A stretch of DNA of 64,000 nucleotides, taken from Bemisia tabaci (lineage: Eukaryota; Arthropoda; Insecta; Hemiptera; Aleyrodidae). Below, in pieces: positions 1-12,721 of the stretch; the stretch's first letter is position 1, and every line of letters starts with the position of its first letter. Where the stretch lies: positions 50,986,985 to 51,050,984 of the forward strand of contig NC_092798.1 in assembly GCF_918797505.1 (NCBI RefSeq), given 5' to 3'. Position numbers and translations under genes: made by a program. Under the pieces are notes generated by a model. It worked only from the letters and a program-made list of their open reading frames with translations, ran no database searches and was not told where the DNA came from.

Positions 1-1148
1 ACAGTCATATGGAAATTAAAGATCAATTTTCCTAGGACTTACACCTAGATTAGTATTGAGGAAAACACACTACTTCTAAGAAGCATAGTCTTGTACAAAT
101 TATTTCCCTTGATTTTAGCTGCGGCCATAATTAATACGTTTTCTGCCACGCTAGTTAAATCAGTAATGACCGAATGGTTCTTTATGATTCTAAAAACTTC
201 TATTATTAGCAACCAACGTACCCTTGATCAATTTATTTGTGACACCAGAGCTGCTAAGTGCATACAATCTATACAAATTTTGCCAAATTAATTAGGTTTT
301 TAACCAGCAGGTGCTGGTTTAAGCTCTTGCCCCTACATCAAGCATTCAGATGCTCGTGTTTTTAGGGATCATTCATAAATTACATCAATCAGTACGGAAA
401 GAGTGAGATCCTGGTTTCAGCATGATGGTGATGTGACAGAGGAGTTGACACTGTGTGAAGCCTTGTCAGTATTCGTTCATAGCACTTATTTTTTGGACAA
501 ATATCTGGTAATAATATCCACAAAAAATGCTGATTTTTAGCATAGTGGTATTTTGTTTGAGGTGACAGTTGGAACTTGTTTCCAAAAAAACTGTTATTTG
601 TGTTACTTTTTCTTGATCAAGGAGCAACCAATGAGAGAACAGAGCAGAGTGAGGTTAGAAACTCCGTAACCAATTCTGGAACCTGCTCAGAGCTTGTTCT
701 GATTGTTGCGCATCAAAATGCTATGACAGCGTCTCCAAATTGTACAAAAAAATTTTCTCAATTAAATAAGCCCCACCCCTAACTTTTGGTAACCCTCAAA
801 CAAAATAGAAATGTTCCGAACTTTTGCAAAACAGTGACGATTGTTACACCAAACAAAATACGACTATTGCGTCACACAATGCAATGTATCGTAATATTTC
901 AGGGGGTGCAGACATGCTGAATAGATGCATGACAAAGAGGAGAACTAAAACCTCACATTTTAAAGTGGCGTAATTTGTGAACAGCCCCTTGTGCATTCCA
1001 TGGCTACAAATGAAATAAAAGCCAAAAAGTTGCAGCCGAGAACATATTAAAAGGTTAAATATCTATACACTTTAGAAAACTTAATAGTTAGACAATCGAG
1101 AATAACACAGACTTACTTTGATAAAAAAAAAATGACTCAACTTTTAGA
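1..1148. other. 3' flank and probable 3' UTR of SH3BP5
   Basis: AT-rich sequence downstream of the SH3BP5 stop. The only minus-strand AATAAA I noticed is near 229-234, about 0.9 kb past the stop; a long 3' UTR is possible but unproven. I see no protein with family features on either strand. Confidence 0.4.
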
Positions 1149-1385
1149 TTAATTTACCAGCCTTGCCACCTCTTCAGACTTGATGATGATGGAATTATTT
1201 TGATTAGGGGCTTGATCCGTAGGATTTGCATTACTAGTCTCGCTAAGACTCAGTTTATTCATTTTTTGATTGGCGCCTTCGGCATCTTTATCGGAGCTAT
1301 CTACAGCTTCACCTTCGATACTTCCTCGTTCTTCATTAGGCATTGCTTCTAACTCTTTCACGCGTTGTTTCAACATTTCCAGGTC
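1149..1385 (-). CDS. SH3BP5: SH3BP5 last coding exon
   Basis: The exon encodes DLEMLKQRVKELEAM, a short leucine-heptad helix matching the end of SH3BP5 proteins, followed by a Ser/Asn/Asp-rich tail and TAA at 1149-1151. The acceptor is at 1386-1387 and the phase is 0. Confidence 0.9.
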   Translation of the reverse strand, partial: DLEMLKQRVKELEAMPNEERGSIEGEAVDSSDKDAEGANQKMNKLSLSETSNANPTDQAPNQNNSIIIKSEEVARLVN

Positions 1386-4300
1386 CTGAAAAAGAAAGAC
1401 ATAGCTTCATAATCACCAAAAAATAAAGTGTTATGACCAATATGCATGAAAAAAAAAAGAACAACGAAAAAAAACCATTCACTCAAGATAAACAATTGGT
1501 AATCACAAATTTGACTAGATTTTTAAGCAACAGAGTTAAGTTAAAAAAACGATATCGCCTAAGTGACAATTTCACCACAAATGAGAAAGAGGCTTTGTTG
1601 CATTTGATAGTATAAAATGCTCAAGCTGATGTTCAAAGTTTTCTCGACTTCTGCACAGAAGCACTGTAATGACGCTGTAAAGTGTAAACAAAATTGCAAA
1701 CTTCCCTCGTCCAGTAAAATCGTCAGTTACAAGATAGGCCTACTGGACTTCATTTTGCAATTAGGAATTTCAATTTCCAGCTCAGATTAAAGACAACGAA
1801 TGCACCATAAGTTTCCTTATGCACATAGGAGATTTTATAGATGAGCTAGTTAGTTCCTAATATATAATATATATATATATATATACATATAATGTAATAA
1901 TAGCTAATAGTAATATATATTCTAATATATAATAATAGTTCCTGATTGCGAAATGCAGTCTTACTGTTCCTTAGCCATTGTAAAACAATTTACCTCTCTA
2001 TATGAAGCCCATTCTGTTTCATCAATCTCACTGACAGCGGATGAAGTGGTGGCAGAGACACTCGCAAGGCTCCTCTTATCACATTTGTCAAGCTCGGTTT
2101 CATAATCGAGACTATTCCTTGAGATGGAGTTATTACTTGAAGAATATGGCACGGTGTAATCATTCATATTATCACAATTGTATGCATTGTCGATAGTTTG
2201 GAAGTATCCATTATACGCAAACGCTGAACAGGCTGCCATGTCATCTGATGCTCGGTCATCGTTTACTTCAGCTCCAACTCCTGGTTCACGAACACCACAC
2301 GGACTCACATTGCCCAACTGAAAAATGAAGACCATCAAAATTAGCAAAGTGATTGGCATAGCACGCTTGTTTTTTAATAATGTGGTTTCGAGACTTTTTC
2401 TGTGAGTGAGGTCTTACGGACACCTTGAATTGAACATCATAAACAGTGAAAAATTTTCCACATTAAGCCTTTTGAAAGCCTGTCTATTTGAAAAAAAAAA
2501 AATCCTTGTAATTATGCTGCAAAATTGTTGTGCTTTTAAATTTTCTATAATACATAAAGCTCAAACATATGACCCTAAGCAAGTAATCTTATATGTACTT
2601 CCTAAAATTGAATCGGCTTGTGCGAAAACCGCTAATGTCCATTTTTTTCAATTTTGAGATTTTTGGGTTAAAATACTCTCGGAGGTCAGACACATTCATT
2701 AGTGTGGTGAAAATGTTTGTTCCTTGGGTTTGAAGCCTTTTTTTAGGGGAGGCCGTGGTCCGAATCATGCGGAAACCGCTGATGTCCATCTTTCGTTATA
2801 TTCCTCATAATACTGTACAACAAACCAATATAAAAAAAGTCTCCTGGACGACATTCAGTGGTCTTTTTGCATTTTGAGGCGCTGAATCCGAATATGACCT
2901 CCGTTTCTTCCCATCACCGTCCAATTTTCCGGAAAAGCCGATTTCACTCGGAAAAATGACCATTTTTGGGCATTTTCGGTGTTTTTCCGACTGTTGTCCC
3001 CTGCAGAATGTAGGTGTAATTTTTTTAGCTACGAGATTCAATTTTGCCGATGTCTTCTTAACTTATGAGTCCGGACATGACTTCAGTTTTTCCCGTTCAG
3101 TTTTCCAAGAAAGCAACTTTTTCCCGAGAAAATGAGCAAATTCGACATATATTTGTCGTTCATGCAATTTATTTTCATAAATTTTCCTGGACCCGTAGTA
3201 GTATGTTACTTGTGTATTTTGAGCTGCTGAAACCGAATATGACCTTGGTTCCTTTCTATCACACTTCAGATTTCCGGTAAAGCCGATTTTTCCGAGCCTA
3301 AAATTGTGTATCGTAAAAGCTTTGCCGGATAGAAGTGTATTCAAAATTCATTTTAAAAATGTCTCCGATGTGTGATACATCGATTCTTTTGTATTTTGAA
3401 CTGTTGAATTCAAATATGATCTCAGATTTTTCCGATCACCCATTATTTTTCCGAAAAAGTCGCTTTTCCCAAGAAAATGCTCCTTCCAGGTATTTTTGCG
3501 ATGATTTTCCTGTTCTAAGGAGTTTCAGAAATTTTCCGAAATCCTCTTCAGGTCTCTCTTGCTGTATTAAAAGGCACTGAACTCGAATTTGACCTTCTCT
3601 CATCTTTGACAAACCCCCTGTTTTCTAGAAGGTCCGATTTTTCCGGGCAAAAAGCTTTTCCGGACTGTTCCCACTTCCAGGGATTTTCAAAACATTTTCC
3701 GCATGTGTGATTATCACGTATTTTGAGCTGAAAAACCTGAATACGACCTTAGAAATTCGTTATCACCCACCAGAGGATTTTTGAACTTCTGTACAGCAGA
3801 AAAATCATCGCAAAAATACCTGGAAAGAGCGTTTTCTTAGGCAAAGCGACTTTTTCGGGAAAATAATGGGTGATCGGAAAAATCTGAGATCATATTTGAA
3901 TTTAACAGTTCAAAATACAAAGGAATCGATGTATCACACATCGGAGACATTTTTAAAATGAATTTTGAATACACTTCTATCCGGCAAAGCTTTTACGATA
4001 CACAATTTTAGGCTCGGAAAAATCGGCTTCACCAGAAATCTGAAGTGTGATAGAAAGGAACCAAGGTCATATTCGGTTTCAGCAGCTCAAAATACACAAG
4101 TAACATACTACCACGGGTCCAGGAAAATTTATAAAAATAAATTACATGCACGACAAATATACGTCAAATTTGCTCATTTTCTCGGGAAAAAGTTGCTTTC
4201 CCGGAAAACTGAGAGGTGAACAGGAAAAACTAAGGTCATGTCCGGACTCATAAGTTAAGAAGACATCGGCAAAATTGAATCTCGTAGCTAAAAAAATTAC

Positions 4301-5650
4301 ACCTACATTCTGCAGGGGACAACAGTCGGAAAAACACCGAAAATGCCCAAAAATGGTCATTTTTCCGAGTGAAATCGGCTTTTCCGGAAAATTGGACGGT
4401 GATGGGAAGAAACGGAGGTCATATTCGGATTCAACGCTTCAAAATACTTAGAGAACACCTGATTTTTCCAGAAAGGCATACAGAAAAATATGCGTTTTCG
4501 ATGTTTTAGAACCGTCCACGCACAAATCATGTGAAAACCGCTAATGTCCAGTTTATTGCTGGTAGTTTCATGATGAAACTTATTTTAAGTACCGCAATTG
4601 TCCAGAATTTTATTGTTCCAACTTTATGTGAATGATAATCTACCGCTTTCATATCTTTAGAATGAATTTTAAAAGTATCAAACTGCTCCAAAACTCGGCG
4701 ATTTTTACGTATCATGCGAAAACCGCTAATGTCCAGAGTCCTTTCTTTTTAATTACTCTGTCCCAGACAGAAGTGGAGCTGGAAACTGTTAGGGATCCTT
4801 TTCTACAATCCAATCTTGTAATAATTAACTTCTAAACATTTCTTAATCCCGCATTTAAAAGGCTTCTACAGTTTTTTGCAGTTTACTCAAGATAAGAGAA
4901 AATGGACATTATCGGTTTTCGCATGAGCCGATTCAATTGTAATCTGACTAATTACGATTTTGGCAGAAACAAATCGTTCACCTTCTGATTTTTTAGAGGG
5001 AGAGTTAGAATTATTTTCAAGGTTTAATACTGGATAAAGAGGAGTGAACTCTACAATATTATTTCTATCAGAATATTCTGAAGCCTTAAGGCCTTTTGGC
5101 ACTCAGTGCCATCTTCAATCCTCATTCTTCGTTTCTTGCTCGAAACAAGCTTCATGAAGTTTGAGAAGGATTCCGTAAAACTGATTTTCAAATAATACTT
5201 GATTTTTCATAGGAATAGTCTAAACATTATGATGATTTACCTTCATTCTACGTTTCATATGAATCTCTTCAGAGATATCCTCTAGTCTTCGCAGAGAATC
5301 AGCATATTCTTGTTTAGCTTCTGTCACTGCTTTTCTCAATTCTAAAATGCGCTGTTTTTGATTTGACAATTGCCGTTCGCAGATCATTTTCTCATCAAAA
5401 TAAGGCCTTGATTTTGCAATATTTGACTTCAGCTTTTGCTCAAATAGCTGTGCCTGATAACAAGCAAAGGAAAAATGTCTTGCTTAAAACAAGTTGCTAA
5501 AAACATAAAAAGGGGGGGACGAGGGTAAAACTTTATAAATTATACGTGAATAGCCAGCTACCTACATAGCAGATTTTGTGATTAAAATCCGCTTGATTTT
5601 TACTGAGTAACCTGACACAATTTACTCTGTTTTGAGAGGACAAAAATTCA

Positions 5651-5683
<33 letters not shown>

Positions 5684-8600
5684 CAAATTTTCAATAGTAA
5701 AAAAACGAGTGTGTTTGGATATTTTTGCAGCTGCTCAAAACCTCAAAATCTCTCTAGAATTAAACCTAAATCTGACCTAATTAACGCTCATAATCCAAGA
5801 TTGAAGGCGAAAGAGCATAAACATAGAATTCACGTTACAATTAGACTTAACAAAGCATATCAATCACCAAATGCGAAAAATTCTGCCAACAGTTCCATCA
5901 ACAGCTTCGAGCTGTCCCAGATGTGACCCAGAGGAGGGCAAATGGTTAAGAGCCATTTTTGAGTCAACAAGTTCAATGTTGAAAAACAAGTTTTAAACAA
6001 GAGTTCAGCCATTGAAAGGTATCAACTCCTTACAGCAATACTACTGTGCTAAGGAAAAACGCTGTATGAACCTTCAGGCATTTCCAAATTTCTTCAATAA
6101 AACACGAATTCGCTAGTAAACTTATGAATATTTTCCTTTCAATTATTCAGAGAATTTTGTTCGTATTTTGTTCTAAAGCTCCTTAAAATTTAAAGGAAAA
6201 ATATTGGTAACTTTCCTCAAAAATAAACATTTTATCGAAGGAAATTTGGCAACTCTCGAATGTTCATCCGTATGAACATTCACGTTCATGAACATTGGCG
6301 TTCTTCTTTAGCACGGCAGAATATGACCATGCATGATAATGCAGAGTTTTGCATTTCCAGCAAAGAGAGTGCAAAATCATTGACTGCTTTTTCTTTTTCT
6401 TGGTTGTGATTTCCGTTGGCTAATCTGTTAGTTGAATCATCATTTAGCTTGGTTTTGATAGAACTCGAGTATAAATGTGACCGTATAGATCTGTAGAAAG
6501 GGACCTCATCTTCCAAATGAGAAAATTCTCCTCAACTTGTTGCAAACGTATGGAGGAAGAAAATCTAGCACTTTTGGTGCAATTTTGACCCTAAATTCTC
6601 AAAAATTGAAAGAGATATTAGTCCTAGGTTCCAAGACAAAAATTCTTGGATTGTAGAAAGACGTTGAAAAAAGTTAAGGACGGTTTTCTACTGGAAGATT
6701 AGGTCCGCCTTCACAGATTCAGTCACAAATAGACTATATTGAGCAAACAGAGACCACCAATTCTGGATAAGAGACATTGTAAGTGCCATTATTTGGATTA
6801 TGCAGATAGGAACTTTGAAGGAAAAGTCAGAAATAGGAGTCCCTAATTGCATAATGCAGTCAAATTTTGTTTTTAGATAAAGAAATAGAAAATGGCCACT
6901 CAAACTTTTTGTTGATGGATGTTTCCCTTGTCTGCTTGATATTCTGTAAAGGGGCTCCAGATAAATTTGGGAATACTTAAATCCATACCTTTTGCTCGGC
7001 AGCATGAAACAGAGATGCTTTCTTCCTATGTTCACGTTCACTTTCTGTTTTCATAAGCTCTGCATCTGTCACCTGCATCAAATAGGTAAATTAAAATACA
7101 AGTAAGAGAAAAAAAATTATGAAATAAACCCTGACATAAAAATGATAACACTGAGATATCATTCACTACCATTTGTGGCACTTCAAATTTCTGTCTCATT
7201 TTATTAGTATTCAGAGAAAGCATTCATTAATATTTTTATTTGCTTAAGATGATTTTCCTTTGACCTATTGAAAGCACTTTCTAAGAAACTGGTTTGAACA
7301 TAACGTAGGGCAATCTTGGTAAAAAAAAAAGTGAAATCGACCATAAATTTCAAAATTTTGCAATTGAAAATTGGGAAAGGAAACAACCGAACATTACAAA
7401 TGGATAGCGTTTAGCAGAAAGGAACCAAGCCACATCAGCTATTGCCAAACTTAACTGGGTACTTTAATTATTTGCAAGAAAACGATTGTGCGGATCCCTT
7501 TGAAACTTTCAAGGAATTTGCTTCGTTTCAAGCAGAAAATGCCTGAAATTTTCACGAAAATCTGCACAACCGTTTTCATGTAAATAAATTGAATTACCCA
7601 ATTAAATTTGGCGATGGCTGATGTGACTTGGTTTCTTTCTGCTCAACGCGGTCCATGAGACTGATGAGATTGATTTAAAGCCAGTATTCACCAGATGAAT
7701 CAAGTAAAATAAAAATTAAGATTCTTCTTTGGGTTTCTTTTCACAGGGTTGCCACTGAATTTAGAAAATGAAATTCCCTGACATTTTCCTGATTTCCCGG
7801 ACAAATTTTGGTAGAATTCCCTGACAATTGAAGATGTGACGAATGGTTAAGAGGGCATAATTGAAAATAGTTTTTGTGCACAATTTGTTGTTCCAAACCT
7901 CAAACCCATTCTAGAAAGCAAATGAAGGTGATTTAATGAATTTTCCCTGACATTTCCTGGTTTTCTCTGACTGTGGCAACCCTGTTTTCATGATACTAGA
8001 ATCCATTCAAACTAAATATTAAAAAACCCTCTCTCCTGGAGTGGTATTACAGAAAGAATAAAACCCCTGAGTGACTGTTGAAATCCTTAGCCCACCTTGA
8101 TAATTGCATTGTTCAATTTTTCTTGCCATGCATTGTCAAACTCCCATTCATTCTGCTTGCTCATGAACCTCTGTTCAGCGTGAGCAACAGTGAGCTTTGC
8201 TTCTTGATGTAACTCTGTAACAAGCAAGTGGGATTTTAGCATGCCATATATATAATCCTCACTTGGAAGTGAACAATTGAGGCACTAGATGCGAAGAGGG
8301 CACTTCTCGTTTGCGGTGTTTCAGAATCTCTATTGGTATTTAATTCCTCGGAGGAGAATTTAATGGATGGTTATTCCTGAATTCTTCCCATGGAAAATTG
8401 TAGAATCATAAGGAATACTCAGGAACAATTTTAGTGAAATGGATTCACTTTCTTTACAATGAATTAAATATTAGAGGAGAATCTGAAACACTGCAACCGA
8501 GAAGTGCCCTTTTCGCATCCAGTGCCTCAATTATTAAAATACGCTGGAGGAATTTTTCACACGGACTATAGGTAAATTAACTTAAAGGGTTAGATAAAGC

Positions 8601-11600
8601 TAAAAATGGTATTGGTAGAGATAAGAAGTTACATTTAAATTTATGGGTAGAGTAATTTTATCATTTAATATGAATAAAAATGACGCGCTTAATTGAATTG
8701 ACGTATGCGAAAACGTCCGTTGTCCAAAACGGGGTTTCCTGATTGCAGTGGGTTTCTTTTGTCCCATGACACTGATGAATAGGATCAATCTCTTGTAAGT
8801 GTTTAATTACACTCAGGGGATTATTTATAAAATTGTTCTACATTCCCAATGTCTTAAACCATCTTGTGTCGCTAAGTTACAACGAAATTGTCCACCCAAA
8901 TTCTGAAACACTGTCTTGGACATCCGGCGTTTTCGCATACCTCGATTCAATTGATACGAAGTGTAATATCAATAGCCGAAAGGCAAAACTACGTACCTCC
9001 ATAGGGGACTTCCTATCATACTTTATTTTTTCTTTGGAAAACGAGTTGACATGGTTTTTTGAAAACTTCTTCGATTTTTCACTCGGCTGGCAGAATATTC
9101 TGTATGAATTTCAAGTTAGAAAGTTAGCTTATTTCACTTGGACAAAATAAAATAGGAGTGAATATCTGAATCACCGCAAGAAAGTTACAAAGTTTGGTAC
9201 TGTGGCCATCAATAAAACAGTGATACAAATGCCAAAGATTTAGGTCGAGCCTCTGGACCAGAGACAGAATTTGGGGTCATAAGTTCTTCATGCGAAAAGT
9301 TAATGAGACTCACCATTAGCTCTCTGAAATCTTTCAGCTGCTCTTTGACATTCCTGTTGAGCTTGTCTTGCAATTTCAATTGCATCATAGTATGGTCGCG
9401 CTTTTTCTATGCAGCTACCAAGTTTTCGAGCAAGGAGTTTCAGTCTTCGTGTAGACTCTCCCATCAAGAGTCTAAAAGTTGTGTTGGCTTCCTGTAATTT
9501 ACAAAATAAGTCAAACAAAAAATTTAATCAGAGATTATAAAGCTCAACCCTTGGCGTTTCATATGAAAAAGTTTTTTGCCTGTACATGTGATGGAATTTT
9601 TGTACAATTTAGAAAAGCTTCTGAAAAATCAATTTTCATTTTAACTAGTTGTAAGTGTGTTTGCAAGCTTCATTCTGAATTTTCAACTCTTGCATTTTTG
9701 GTCTACCTATAAAATATTTACAGTGTTGCTGGATTTTTGCAACTTGTTTCTGGCCAAGATTCAAGTTGCACAATCATGGCGACGCTGGAATTCTCTTGGT
9801 TCCTTTTTGCGAAGTGCAATCCAATTGTTCCTAACTCATTTCTGTAATAACTTTTTTTATGCTGGTATGTGAAAACAGGTGAAATTGGAACGAGGGCCTA
9901 GATATTGAATCTAACCTAGATAAATTAAAAAGAACAAAACAAATGTAAACTATTTTGATACAAATTTCTTTATTTTATTTAACATTGTAATCGTTTTAAA
10001 AATTTAAATTTAAATTAAACATGTATAACTGACCCATCCACACAAGTTGAACTCACGGATGAGTGAAGTTGATTGTAACTATTTTTGTACATTTTAAACT
10101 GAAGAAAATAAATAAATTGAATTGAATTTTTCAGAATATCAGACACTTAAAAATGGAGGCATGTACCCAAAGATGTCATTTGTCATAACTTCAAAAAATA
10201 CTTTTGCAGGTTGGATTGGAATGCACTGTATTTTTTACGCAATCTTCAATGCATAGTGAGTTTGACGCTGTCTTAAACAAACTTTTTTTTATCTACAGAT
10301 CATTAATCGAATGAGAGGAATTCAAATTCATACTTGAAAAACACACCATAAGTAGCCGATCGCATAGAAGTGGAGAGAGTTTTACGTGAAACCTCTGTAG
10401 GGTCTAAGTATGGGCAAGTATAATCTACTCAAAAACATAGAGAGGTCAGAACAATGAGCTATGTATGAGGAAAAATATTGATACCTAGTGAAACTACGAA
10501 ACAACGCATCTCGTTCATAATGTTATACAATTTCTATTCCCATTTTATTTTTTTAAAAGAGAACAAATCGACACCATTCCTCATAGTTTTCACAAAATTT
10601 TCTTCCCACAAAGTGAAAAGTCACAGAAGTTTTGAAGAATTGTCATTGAGTAACTTTTCATTTATAAAAGAAAGTATACCTAACAGGAAGTCTGCAACGT
10701 CGCAAACCGAAATACCTAGTTTGGCAACCTCACCATCAATATGTTTGTAGGTATTTTAAGGTGAATCCAGGGTTCGATTAGGGATAATTCAAGATTGGAG
10801 ATAGCGCCACCAGTCTTCACTGAGAATTTCACTTTATTTCTACGATTACTGAAATAATATTCCTCAAATTACAAAAAGCAGATCCACAAGATATAGATTA
10901 TTTTTTGCTTGATTTTTTGAGCCAAAAATATTGGCAATTAGAATTACAAGCGCAGAGAAAGTACGGCTGAAACTTTCAGCTCAGAGGCAGCGGCCGAGCG
11001 CACAACCGAATCCCTCATGTTCTGTCTCTCTCTCTCCCATTGCCGCAGTGGGAATTACTTTCCGCCGTAGTTACGAGTTTATTTTTAGGAATTTTGAGAA
11101 GATTGTTTTACTGAATGTTCCTCAAGTATGTTACTATATCCCCTGGATCCCCAATCTTGAATAAGTTTTACGGTTTTTATTATTTTGGCAAATATATACG
11201 GCTATTCTGAGCAGCGCGACGTGGTGGCCAAATCGCGAAGTTCTAAGCCTGGATTCACCTTAAACTGCTCAAGGTAGCAAATGAAAAACTGAACTATTTA
11301 ATATAACTAAGAGCAATATGAAGAACACTTACATCCAGCTCAACTTCCAATTTGTTAATCTTGTCCGTGGCATTATTCAATCTTTCTAGCTCAATCTAAA
11401 ATGGAGAGAAAAGCAAAATTAGTAAAGGGTCGCCTGTTTACAGTCTCTTAGTACAGACCTTAGGCCTCAGTGCAGTCCCTTAAGCTTAAAAATATCCTTT
11501 TGCACTTCCATGCCTGGGCCAGATTTGATATCAAACTTTTCCGAGTGAATGATTAGTATCATTACTTAAGTACAGCTCAAATTGAAATCGTTCATACTCC

Positions 11601-12711
11601 TTGAAGAGCTATCACGTACCAATTTTACACATTTGCTTCACTTATATATGCAGAAAATCGATTTTGGAAGTAAAATAAGATGATTTGAATGAAGTTTTTA
11701 TTATTGTAACATTTTATCGAAAACACAGTTCAAGCTCTAGATATCATCCTGGTTGTTCCTTAAACTTCACTTTCTTACAGGATATCTCCTTCAATGAATC
11801 AGCATTGGCATCAGGTGCCCGCACTTGACGGTATTCTTCTCTTTAGACAGTGTCAGATGCCAGATACCAGCAAATGAATTTTAAACTGTAAACCGATTCA
11901 TCTGCTTGTCCATGAGATAAGATCTCATGATTCCTAACTCACTGTCAACCCTAAACTGTCACTTAATTCCTGATTCAGGTTAAAGAACAAGTAGGAACAT
12001 AATTTGGGAACATTGTTCAGAGCCAGCACATGAAAGTGCGGCTCCTGCACTACTACTTAGGCCACAACATGCCTTGGTCGTGTTAATGTGTTAAATTATT
12101 ACATCCACACCTCCTTTACTAACGTTTAAAGTAAGGCAGCATCATGTATCAGGATGTAGAATTCAGACTTAAGTGAATTTATTCTTTCTGAAGAGAAGTA
12201 ACATTCCTTCACACTATGTCCAAGGTACACTCTACTACAGGTATGGACAAATGGAATTTTAGAAAGTCGTCAAAACGCGTAGATTTGACAGCATCGAGAG
12301 TACGACTGCGAAGACCTGCGCGGCAAATGGACGGTACGACTTCATACGTCACTCGATCGCCGATTTTCTCAGCGCTGCCACTTCGGCACCCCGTTTGTCC
12401 ATACCTGTAGTAGAGTGTACCTTGCACTATGTCCAGCTACTCAAGGTATATTGCTGATGCTGCAGCAATGCAGTAGGCAAATTGAGATGTCATATAGCCA
12501 CGACCTTAATGCGTTGCGACAGCAACTAATAATACAAATAAAACATGCCTCAATGCATTGAGAGCAGTGGAAGGAGATCATTCTTCAGTTCAACTGGAAA
12601 GCTGAAACAACGTAGGGCTTACATATCGTATGAGCTTACCCGAATCCTGGGGTCCAATTCCGCTTCACACTCACTTTCAGCAGATTGTTGAGCGACATCA
12701 TAGCAAGCCAT
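1149..12711 (-). CDS. SH3BP5: SH3BP5 / Parcas homolog, 8 coding exons
   Basis: Coding exons in transcript order are 12711-12640, 11395-11333, 9491-9314, 8214-8096, 7072-6989, 5453-5241, 2317-1994 and 1385-1149. All joins have AG/GT sites and matching phases, giving 429 residues plus TAA; human SH3BP5 is of similar length. Family signatures are visible: DPRI near residue 20, ARQAQ in exon 3, FDNAWQEKLNNA in exon 4, SRPYF in exon 6 and REPGVGAE at about 253-260. Residues 20-243 form the long coiled-coil region; the tail (244-429) is Ser/Asn/acidic and looks disordered. Known family role: cytosolic coiled-coil protein that acts as a Rab11 guanine-nucleotide exchange factor (Parcas in Drosophila) and, in mammals, binds and restrains BTK. 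The start Met at 12711 follows a good acceptor (AG at 12721-12722), so a 5' UTR exon or a longer N-terminus may lie upstream. Identity is firm; the exact N-terminus is not. Confidence 0.93.
1860..1945. repeat. (TA)n microsatellite
   Basis: Alternating TA with a few interruptions, in the intron just downstream of SH3BP5 exon 7. Confidence 0.85.
1994..2317 (-). CDS. SH3BP5: SH3BP5 exon 7, REPGVGAE exon
   Basis: This exon carries the conserved REPGVGAE motif that follows the coiled coil in SH3BP5 proteins, then an acidic, Ser/Asn-rich stretch. The splice sites are TTTTTCAG before the exon and GAG|GTAAAT after it, with phase 0 at both ends. The open frame runs past both splice sites, so a naive ORF call here has wrong ends. 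Confidence 0.9.
2606..4938. mobile_element. 2.3-kb composite foldback (inverted-repeat) element
   Basis: The outer ends are inverted copies of AATTGAATCGGCTyrTGCG followed by AAAACCGnTAATGTCCA. Inside is a large palindrome: 2868-3515 pairs with 3793-4446 (for example the Cys-free stretch around 3335-3440 matches the reverse of 3870-3985 almost base for base). The arms are built from imperfect ~170-bp tandem units, each with a TTTTGAGCTGcTGAA box and a TTTTCCGGAAAAGyCGAT box. Extra copies of the terminal box lie at 2769, 4530 and 4707, which suggests nested insertions. No transposase frame is visible, so it looks non-autonomous. It sits in the intron between SH3BP5 exons 6 and 7. Confidence 0.75.
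5454..6988. other. SH3BP5 intron 5, no gene seen
   Basis: AT-rich intron with a run of 31 T at 5653-5683. I see no exon, TE ends or RNA gene in the rest. Confidence 0.5.
7744..7984. mobile_element. hAT-like MITE, CAGGGTTGCCAC termini
   Basis: 241-bp element with inverted ends CAGGGTTGCCAC...GTGGCAACCCTG and further inverted matches inside (TTCCCTGACATTTTCC against its complement). A 6-bp direct repeat, TTTTCA, abuts both ends. CAGGG termini are typical of hAT elements; a clean 8-bp duplication is not preserved, so the family call is an inference. Confidence 0.65.
8277..8530. mobile_element. MITE with TTGAGGCACT termini
   Basis: 254-bp element. The ends are inverted repeats of more than 45 bp, starting TTGAGGCACTrGATGCGAA and continuing through AGGGCACTTCTCG. 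No protein frame. I could not define a target-site duplication. Confidence 0.65.
8691..8952. mobile_element. MITE with GTATGCGAAAACG termini
   Basis: About 262 bp, with inverted ends AATTGAATtGACGTATGCG / CGCATACcTCGATTCAATT. The terminal box resembles the ends of the 2.6-4.9 kb foldback, so both may be moved by the same transposase. Confidence 0.6.
9880..10130 (+). mobile_element. Possible LINE 3' end remnant
   Basis: AT-rich stretch ending in AATAAATAAATTGAATTGAA, which looks like a retroelement 3' UTR with a polyadenylation signal and short microsatellite tail. No coding remnant was found, so this is weak. Confidence 0.3.
10760..11259. mobile_element. TTAA-flanked MITE, GGTGAATCCAGG termini
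   Basis: 500-bp element with inverted ends GGTGAATCCAGG...CCTGGATTCACC, directly flanked by TTAA at 10756-10759 and 11260-11263. TTAA targets are the hallmark of piggyBac-type insertion. Sub-terminal inverted pieces (TTCAAGATTGGrG) support a MITE. Confidence 0.7.
12221..12425. mobile_element. 205-bp hAT-like MITE, copy 1
   Basis: The termini are CAAGGTACACTCTACTACAG and its inverse. It is flanked by an 8-bp direct repeat, ACTATGTC, at 12213-12220 and 12426-12433. An inverted copy of the same element lies at 48932-49135. The 8-bp duplication points to hAT. Confidence 0.8.
12640..12711 (-). CDS. SH3BP5: SH3BP5 first coding exon
   Basis: This exon encodes about 24 residues starting MACYD and ending in DPRIR, then a GTAAGC donor. 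It joins in phase 0 to the exon at 11395 (IELERLNN). The frame stays open upstream of the Met to the acceptor at 12721-12722, so translation could begin in an unseen upstream exon. Confidence 0.8.
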
Positions 12712-12721
12712 AAGCGATAAC

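Noticed and set aside
2805..4360. Several 70-93 codon frames, some with near-identical peptides
   Set aside because: They are arms of the 2.6-4.9 kb foldback; no codon-level signal.
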